A stretch of 64,000 nucleotides of DNA from Nocardioides sp. W7. GTDB taxonomy: Bacteria > Actinomycetota > Actinomycetes > Propionibacteriales > Nocardioidaceae. Under the pieces are notes generated by a model. The model saw only the letters and a program-made list of their open reading frames with translations. It had not been told where the DNA came from and ran no database searches. The stretch spans positions 2,046,001 through 2,110,000 of the forward strand of contig NZ_CP095078.1 of assembly GCF_022919075.1 (NCBI RefSeq), read 5' to 3'. A program made the translations under genes and the position numbers. This document shows, one piece after another, positions 58,905 to 64,000 of the stretch; the stretch's first letter is position 1; each line of letters starts with the position of its first letter.

Positions 58905-60712
58905 CCACCCTGGGCCCGGCGGCCGGGTTCGTCGCCGTCACCGTCGGACCCGGAGCAGTCCACGAGCTGGGCGGTCTCCTCGACCGCGGCCTGGACGTCC
59001 TCGACGTGCCCGCCGACCGCTCGTGCACGGGGACGGTCGCGTTCGCGACCTGGGGCGACGCTCGGCCGCCGGGACCCGAGCGTGCCCTCGTCCTCACCGC
59101 GGAGGCGCGCCGCCACGAGCAGGCCCTCACCGCCGCCCACGTGCACCGGGCCCTGATGACCCCCGACCTCCCGTTGCTGGCTCAGGTGCTGCCTCCGTTC
59201 GCGGCCGTCACCCGCGACGGCGTCGACACGGTGCTCGCGGTGGTCGACCCGCTGGGGATGCGCCAGCTCTACGTGCGCCGCGGCCCGCGGTGGTCGGCGG
59301 TCTCGACGTCCGCGCGGGTCCTCGCCGGCCTGCTGCCGGTGGGATTGGACCTGGAGGCGGTCGCGGTGCAGAGCCGGCTGGGCTGGCAGCTCGGCCGCCG
59401 CACCCTGTTCGCCGGCGTCGAGCAGGTGCCCGCCGGCAGCCTGCTGCGGCTGTACGGCGGCACCGTCCACCGCCGCGACACCCGCTCGCCCGAGCAGCTC
59501 CGGCCGGTCGGTCCGGCCGGACCCGCCGACGCCGCCACGACGGTCGCCGAGACCCGCGACCTGCTGCGCGACTACCTGGCGGCGTACCTCGACGACCATC
59601 CCGACCCGGTGCTCCAGCTCACCGGCGGCCAGGACTCCCGGCTGCTGTTGTCGGCGATCGACCCGGCCCGCCGCCGCGGGCTGCGGGTGCTGACCCTCGG
59701 GGTGCCCGGCAGCCCCGATGTCGCGATGGCGGCCGAGCTGGCCCGGCGCGAGGGGATGCGCCACGAGGTGCTCGACCTGACCGGCCTCGACGTACTCGCT
59801 CCCGAGGAGGCCTGGGCGCTGACCGCGACGGCGGCCGGAGCCCTCGAGCTGGCCGCGGACCCGGTGGCCCGCGCCGCGCTGGACGTGGCCGAGAGCCGGG
59901 CTCGGCCCGGCGCGCGCCTCTCCGGCCTCGGCGGCGAGGTCGCCCGCGGCTTCTACTACCTCGGGACCGGTGCGGATGCGCCCGTGACCACCCGGCGCGC
60001 GCACCGGCTGGCGCGCTGGCGGATGTACGTCAACGAGGCCGTCGCTCCCGACATGCTGGCCCCCGAGTTCGGTGCCTGGGCGCAGCAGTTCGCCCTCGAC
60101 GAGGTGCACCGGGTGCTCGCCGCGTCCGGGGACCCCTGGTTCGCCGCGACCGACCGGCTCTACCTGGAGGAGCGCATGCAGCGCTGGGCCGGGGCGACCG
60201 AGACCGCCGTGTGCCAGCGCACGGCCGTGGCCAACCCGATGCTCGACGACCGGTTCGTCGCAGCCGTGGGCGCGCTGGCACCGGCCGACAAGCGCGGATC
60301 GCGCTTCCTCGGCCGGCTCTCGGTCACTCTCGACCCGGGGCTGGCCGACCTGCCGCTCGACGGGCGGCCATCGCCGCGCAGCTACGCGGAGGCCGGCTGG
60401 GGCGCCGCGGCCGCGCGCGCGCGGGCGACCGGCGCCGCCGCGGGCCGCAAGGCGGCGCAACGGCTGTCGGGTGGGCGACGGGCACCGGCCGGCGGGGGAG
60501 CCCTCGCGGGCGGGGTCGCGGCGTACTGGCGGCACCGTCCCGAGGTCCTGGACCCGGTCCGCAGCACCGGCCTGCTCCGCGAGGAATGGCTCGACCGGGT
60601 GGTCTCGGGCGCCGTCGTACCGGACCCGGCGAGTACGGCGTTCATGGTGAATGTCACCCTCGCCACCACGGTGGCGAGCGTCCGCCCCGCATCAGGCGCA
60701 TCACCCATTTGA
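58901..60712 (+). CDS. Asparagine-synthase-like protein without glutaminase Cys
   Basis: 603 residues. The C-terminal synthetase domain has the PP-loop VLQLTGGQDSRLLLSAI (about 242) in place of SGGxDS and the downstream LSGLGGEVARGFYY. The N-terminal half keeps glutamine-amidotransferase-like strands (VLAVVDPLGMRQLYVRRG, VSTSARVL) but begins VTTLGPAAGFVAVTV, without the Cys that follows the start Met in true glutaminases. It therefore cannot release ammonia from Gln by the normal route and probably forms an amide with another amine. The ACP and decarboxylase upstream fit an amine donor. The end overlaps an EPS motif copy. Confidence 0.8.
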   Translation: MTTLGPAAGFVAVTVGPGAVHELGGLLDRGLDVLDVPADRSCTGTVAFATWGDARPPGPERALVLTAEARRHEQALTAAHVHRALMTPDLPLLAQVLPPFAAVTRDGVDTVLAVVDPLGMRQLYVRRGPRWSAVSTSARVLAGLLPVGLDLEAVAVQSRLGWQLGRRTLFAGVEQVPAGSLLRLYGGTVHRRDTRSPEQLRPVGPAGPADAATTVAETRDLLRDYLAAYLDDHPDPVLQLTGGQDSRLLLSAIDPARRRGLRVLTLGVPGSPDVAMAAELARREGMRHEVLDLTGLDVLAPEEAWALTATAAGALELAADPVARAALDVAESRARPGARLSGLGGEVARGFYYLGTGADAPVTTRRAHRLARWRMYVNEAVAPDMLAPEFGAWAQQFALDEVHRVLAASGDPWFAATDRLYLEERMQRWAGATETAVCQRTAVANPMLDDRFVAAVGALAPADKRGSRFLGRLSVTLDPGLADLPLDGRPSPRSYAEAGWGAAAARARATGAAAGRKAAQRLSGGRRAPAGGGALAGGVAAYWRHRPEVLDPVRSTGLLREEWLDRVVSGAVVPDPASTAFMVNVTLATTVASVRPASGASPI

Positions 60713-60716
60713 GGGA
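60703..60716. promoter_or_regulatory. EPS-locus motif copy before the beta-helix genes
   Basis: ACCCATTTGAGGGA aligns with CCCCAATTGAGGGG at 40356, matching 11 of 14 positions. It overlaps the stop codon of the asparagine-synthase-like gene and lies 155 bp upstream of the next ATG. GTAAGTAGTTACTC follows, itself an imperfect palindrome. Confidence 0.45.
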
Positions 60717-60871
60717 GTAAGTAGTTACTCGGGCTCCGGCCTTGGCTACGTTCCGCCGCGAGGCAGGGACCTTTTGCCGGTCCCTGAGCGTGGGTCGACC
60801 TGACTCGCGGATTCCACCGACCAACACCGCCCGGAGCGTGCTGACCTCGGCCTGCCCCGGGCCGGAGTGTC

Positions 60872-61870
60872 ATGCAAACCACATCCCCCATCCACCGAAG
60901 GCGGACCCGACTGCTGCCGGCCGCGCTTGCCGCGGTCGCACTGGTCGTGCTCGTCGCGCTGCTGCCGGGTGCCGGCGTGGCGTCCGCCGATTCCCCCGCC
61001 GATGCGGCTGCCGCGACCCCCACCGCTGCAGCCGCTCTCGCACCCGCACTGGCGGCCGTGTCCTCCGCTGCCGAGCGACGCGCCCGTCCTCGGATCGCCA
61101 ACGCGGCGAACACCGGCGTGCCCGCCCGCCAGAAGCTGCGGCCCTACCGCGGCTCCTGCACGATCACCCGGGACAACACCCGGATCGTCGGGCGGCACGT
61201 CACCTGTGACCTCGACATCCAGGCGTCCGGTGTCGTCATCCGTCGCTCGCTCGTGCACGGCACGATCGGCAGCAGCGGCGATCGCGGCGACAGTTCCTTC
61301 CGCCTGATCCGCTCCACCGTCGACGCCTCGCCCACCGGGTCGCGGATGGTGACCGTCGTGGGTGAGGTGCGCTTCCGCGTGGTCGGCTCCGAGATCCGCG
61401 GCGGCAACCGCAGCATCAACTGCTGGGACCGGTGCACGATCCGGCGCACCTGGGTGCACGGGCAGGACACCGACGCCAGCGGGCAGACCCACGAGTCCGG
61501 CATCCGGATGGGTACCAACGGCCGGTTCCTCTACAACCGGATCAGCTGCGACGCGCCGAACGTCGCTCCCGACGCCGGCTGCTCGGCCCCGTTGACCGGG
61601 TACGGCGACTTCGGCCCGGTCCGCAACAACCTGGTCGAGCGCAACCTGTTCGTCGCCACCACCGGTGGCACCTGCGCCTACGGCGGATCGTCCGGCGGCA
61701 AGCCGCACTCCGACAGCGCCTCCGGGATCCGGTTCATCGGCAACCGGTTCCAGCACGGCAGGTCCGGCAACTGCGGCTACTGGTCCGCGGTCATGGACTT
61801 CGACCGCTCGGCACCCGGCAATGCCTTCACCGGCAACCGCTGGGTCGGCGGCGGGCGGGTGCAGGCATGA
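60872..61870 (+). CDS. Secreted right-handed beta-helix protein (paralog 1)
   Basis: 332 residues; GGAG is five bases upstream of ATG. Signal peptide at 10-40. From about residue 76 (ANTGVPARQKL) the protein is a beta-helix with repeated short strands such as TRIVGRHVTCDLDIQASGVVIRRSLVHGTI, SINCWDRCTIRRTWVHGQ and NRFQHGRSGNCGYWSAVMDFD. Eight Cys suggest disulfides. Its C-terminal 255 residues align along the whole length with those of the next gene. Such helices bind or cleave polysaccharides. A lyase/hydrolase or structural role on the exopolysaccharide is inferred; catalytic residues are not obvious. ATGA overlap with paralog 2. Confidence 0.82.
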   Translation: MQTTSPIHRRRTRLLPAALAAVALVVLVALLPGAGVASADSPADAAAATPTAAAALAPALAAVSSAAERRARPRIANAANTGVPARQKLRPYRGSCTITRDNTRIVGRHVTCDLDIQASGVVIRRSLVHGTIGSSGDRGDSSFRLIRSTVDASPTGSRMVTVVGEVRFRVVGSEIRGGNRSINCWDRCTIRRTWVHGQDTDASGQTHESGIRMGTNGRFLYNRISCDAPNVAPDAGCSAPLTGYGDFGPVRNNLVERNLFVATTGGTCAYGGSSGGKPHSDSASGIRFIGNRFQHGRSGNCGYWSAVMDFDRSAPGNAFTGNRWVGGGRVQA

Positions 61871-63522
61871 GCGCCGCGCACCGCAAGGTCCCGGCCCCTC
61901 GGCCCGCCGGTCGTCGCCGCTCGCCGGTGATCGTCGCCCTGCTGGCGACCGCGCTCGTCGTCTCCGGCACGATCACCGCCTACGCGGCCGTCGTCCAGCA
62001 GGATGCGGCTCCGTCCGCCGCCCCACCTGCCGGGTACGGCATCTTCCCCGCGAGCCTGGTGCCCGACTCGGCGGTCGACACCGACACCGACGCCGCGACC
62101 CTCGGGGTGAGCTTCTCGACCAGCGTCCCCGGCGTCGTCACGGCCGTTGAGGTCTATCGCGGCCGCGGCGGCGCGGTCCCCGAGGACGGCACGCTGTGGT
62201 CGTCGAGGGGGACGCGGCTCGCGAGCGCCGAGTTCGCCGCGTCGTCCACCGCCGGCTGGGTGACAGCCACGCTGTCCGAGCCGGTCCGGCTCGAGCCGGG
62301 CCGTCGCTACGTCGCGTCGTACGACGCCCCCCGGGGCGGGTACGCCGGCGACAACTGGCGACTCGACCCCGACGCGCCGGTCGTGAACCGGGCCCTCACC
62401 GCGTGGCAGGGCGTCTACGGCCGCGACGGTGCGGTGCCGAGGCAGACCTACCGCGACTCGAACTACTACGTGGACGTGCTGTTCGCGCCCGACGAGGACT
62501 CCGGCACCCCGGGTCCGAGCCCGACGGATCCGACCGACGAGCCGAGCAAGAAGCCGACGACGTCGCCGACCGCCAGGCCGACCACGCCGACCACGGGGCC
62601 GACCACGCCGACCACGGGACCGACGTCCCCGACCACGCCGCCGTCGTCCACGCCGACCTCGACGCCGACCTCGACGCCGACGTCCCCGACGTCGACTCCC
62701 ACCCCGTCCGGGTCGGCCACGCCGAACCCCACGACCACACCGGACCCGGACGGCTTCCCGGACGCGGCCAACACGGGCGTACCGGCCGGCACCGCGCTCA
62801 CGGCCTACACCGGCCCCTGCACGATCACGGCGGCCAACACGGTCATCGACAAGAAGACCGTCAACTGCAGTCTCGAGATCCGCACCACGGGGGTGCAGAT
62901 CAAGAGCTCGGTGATCGAGGGGACGGTCGGCAACGACGAGAACACCTCGGGTCGTTCGTTCACGATCACCGACAGTGAGGTACGGGTCGGCAGCCGCGCC
63001 GGCACCGGCATCGGCTCGCGCGACTTCGTCGCCACCCGGGTCGAGGTCACCGGCGGCAACCGCTCGGTGAACTGCTGGATGAACTGCACGATCCGTGACT
63101 CGTACGTGCACGGTCAGTTCCGGGACGCCACCGGGACCTACCACGAGTCCGGGATCCGGATGGGCGCCGGCTCGACGATCACCGGCAACACGATCGTCTG
63201 CGACGCGCCGACCGTGCCACCGGACGCGGGCTGCTCCGCGGGCCTGACCGGGTACGGCGACTTCGCCGCGGTCCGGGACGTGCTGGTGCAGGGCAACCTG
63301 TTCCCGCCCTCCACCGGCGGCACCTGCGCCTACGGCGGGTCCTCGGGCGGCAAGCCGTACTCCAGCCAGGCCGCGAACATCCGCTTCCTCGACAACGTGT
63401 TCGTCAAGGGATCGGGCGGGAAGTGCGGTTACTGGGCCCCGATCATGGACTTCAACAGCTCGGCGCCGGGCAACGTGTGGTCCAACAACGTGTGGCAGGA
63501 CGGGGGTCAGATCCGCCCCTGA
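61867..63522 (+). CDS. Secreted DUF4082 plus beta-helix protein (paralog 2)
   Basis: 551 residues, ATGA overlap with the upstream paralog. A signal/anchor helix (about 19-40) is followed by one DUF4082 domain (about 55-214, with LGVSFSTSVPGVVTAVEVYRG and YRDSNYYVDVLF), a Thr/Pro-rich linker (about 215-296), and a right-handed beta-helix (about 297-551) that matches the upstream protein: ANTGVPAG, GGNRSVNCWMNCTIRDSYVHGQ, YHESGIRMG, GGTCAYGGSSGGKPYS. It thus links the DUF4082 module of the giant protein at 35556 to the beta-helix family. Likely extracellular, binding or remodelling the EPS. Confidence 0.85.
   Translation: MSAAHRKVPAPRPAGRRRSPVIVALLATALVVSGTITAYAAVVQQDAAPSAAPPAGYGIFPASLVPDSAVDTDTDAATLGVSFSTSVPGVVTAVEVYRGRGGAVPEDGTLWSSRGTRLASAEFAASSTAGWVTATLSEPVRLEPGRRYVASYDAPRGGYAGDNWRLDPDAPVVNRALTAWQGVYGRDGAVPRQTYRDSNYYVDVLFAPDEDSGTPGPSPTDPTDEPSKKPTTSPTARPTTPTTGPTTPTTGPTSPTTPPSSTPTSTPTSTPTSPTSTPTPSGSATPNPTTTPDPDGFPDAANTGVPAGTALTAYTGPCTITAANTVIDKKTVNCSLEIRTTGVQIKSSVIEGTVGNDENTSGRSFTITDSEVRVGSRAGTGIGSRDFVATRVEVTGGNRSVNCWMNCTIRDSYVHGQFRDATGTYHESGIRMGAGSTITGNTIVCDAPTVPPDAGCSAGLTGYGDFAAVRDVLVQGNLFPPSTGGTCAYGGSSGGKPYSSQAANIRFLDNVFVKGSGGKCGYWAPIMDFNSSAPGNVWSNNVWQDGGQIRP
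62552..62702 (+). repeat. Low-complexity tandem repeat encoding a Thr/Pro linker
   Basis: Short repeats based on CCGACCACG and CCGACCTCGACG encode TTPTTGP and TPTSTPTS motifs. It is an extended, perhaps glycosylated, linker between the DUF4082 and beta-helix domains. Slippage variants between strains are likely. Confidence 0.75.
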
Positions 63523-63587
63523 CCAGTTTTGGGGAAAGTCGATCCCGCTCCAGCTGAGCGGGTCGGGCGGGCTCGCAGGGTGTGGCC
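63523..63587. other. Short intergenic region with hairpin
   Basis: CCCGCT 63544-63549 pairs with AGCGGG 63557-63562 around a 7-nt loop. CCAGTTTTGGGGA at 63523-63535 is a weak relative of the EPS motif, before the glycosyltransferase. Confidence 0.35.
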
Positions 63588-64000
63588 ATGGCACACACGA
63601 CCACCCCTGCGGGCCCGCCGCACGTCCTGATCATCGTCCAGAACCTGCCGGTCCCTCTCGACCGCCGGGTGTGGCTCGAGTGCCAGGCACTGCGGGCGGC
63701 CGGGTACGACGTCTCGGTGATCTGCCCGAAGGGCCCCGGCGATCCCGCCCGCGAGCGGATCGACGGCGTACGGGTGTTCAAGTACCGCCCGGCCCCCGAG
63801 GCCTCGGGGGCGCTGGGCTACCTCGTCGAGTTCGTCTACAGCTGGGTGCGCACCGCGCTGCTGTCGCGCAAGGTCTGGCGCGAGCAGCCCTTCCAGCTCC
63901 TCCAGGCCTGCAACCCGCCGGACACCTACTGGGCGCTGGCCCGGCTGTGGAAGCGTCGCGGGGTCCGGTTCGTCTACGACCAGCACGACCTGAACCCGGA
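63588..64000 (+). CDS. Family 4 glycosyltransferase, N-terminal fragment
   Basis: The first 137 residues before the right edge. The start is ATG 63588, with AGGG seven bases upstream (GTG 63582 is a variant). VLIIVQNLPVPLDRRVWLECQALRAAGYDVSVICPKG is the GT-B N-terminal domain seen in GT4 enzymes of the WcaI/PelF kind, followed by KYRPAPEASG and FVYDQHDLNPD. It would transfer a sugar to the repeat unit or a lipid acceptor. The catalytic C-terminal domain lies outside the window. Confidence 0.85.
   Translation, partial: MAHTTTPAGPPHVLIIVQNLPVPLDRRVWLECQALRAAGYDVSVICPKGPGDPARERIDGVRVFKYRPAPEASGALGYLVEFVYSWVRTALLSRKVWREQPFQLLQACNPPDTYWALARLWKRRGVRFVYDQHDLNP

Noticed and set aside
62552..62702. 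Regularly repeated short units considered as a CRISPR array
   Set aside because: Units are 6-9 bp, in frame with a Thr/Pro linker and without spacers or cas genes.

Overview
The window is very GC-rich, dense in GTG starts, uses 4-bp ATGA/GTGA start-stop overlaps throughout and has several apparently leaderless genes. The housekeeping block glmU - prs - (ABC exporter) - rplY - pth, the mycobacterial-LigC-like DNA ligase, a DUF222/HNH (13E12-type) gene and a probable IdeR/DmdR iron box all point to a high-GC actinobacterium. A Nocardioides-like member of the Nocardioidaceae is my best guess from style alone; no database search was possible.

Layout. 1-2.7 kb: end of a LigD-type polymerase domain gene, two small conserved genes, a LigC-type ATP-dependent ligase and an atypical tRNA-Gln-like gene, so an NHEJ neighbourhood. 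2.7-6.3 kb (minus): an AAA+ ATPase of the type associated with extracellular contractile injection systems (eCIS), broken by an apparent 1-base frameshift, followed by a DUF4157 protein with a C-terminal R-S-ExE ADP-ribosyltransferase domain. No eCIS sheath, tube or baseplate gene is in the window. 6.4-15.9 kb (plus): an SDR, glmU, prs, a three-gene ABC exporter, rplY/ctc, pth, cysQ-like and HAD genes and a VOC protein.

15.9-26.9 kb (plus): a phosphate-uptake locus with two candidate PHO boxes, then pstC, pstA, a PstS carrying a C-terminal membrane anchor, an 868-aa secreted and anchored protein, a sortase-fold protein whose catalytic His and Cys are both substituted, a second secreted PstS with Ig-like C-terminus, a strong hairpin, pstB, and a lytic transglycosylase overlapping pstB. 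Transport genes are thus interleaved with cell-envelope genes. 27-29.3 kb: DUF222/HNH protein and a siderophore-interacting reductase behind an iron box.

29.3-64 kb: a large exopolysaccharide (EPS) locus. It has a histidine kinase/LuxR regulator pair, two further paralogous LuxR regulators with degenerate receivers, a WbaP-type initiating transferase, a nucleotide-sugar operon (oxidoreductase, epimerase, two DegT aminotransferases, PglD-like and WbpD/WlbB-like acetyltransferases), Wzx, Wzy and Wzz functions, several glycosyltransferases, a polysaccharide deacetylase, and a GNAT gene. A cassette of acyl-CoA ligase, PLP decarboxylase, acyl carrier protein and asparagine-synthase-like protein resembles genes of exosortase-A loci, but no exosortase is seen. 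Large secreted proteins built from DUF4082, Ig-like and beta-helix modules flank the glycan genes. A 14-bp element, roughly CCCCAWTTGAGGGG, lies upstream of several separate transcription units of this locus and may mark a common regulon.
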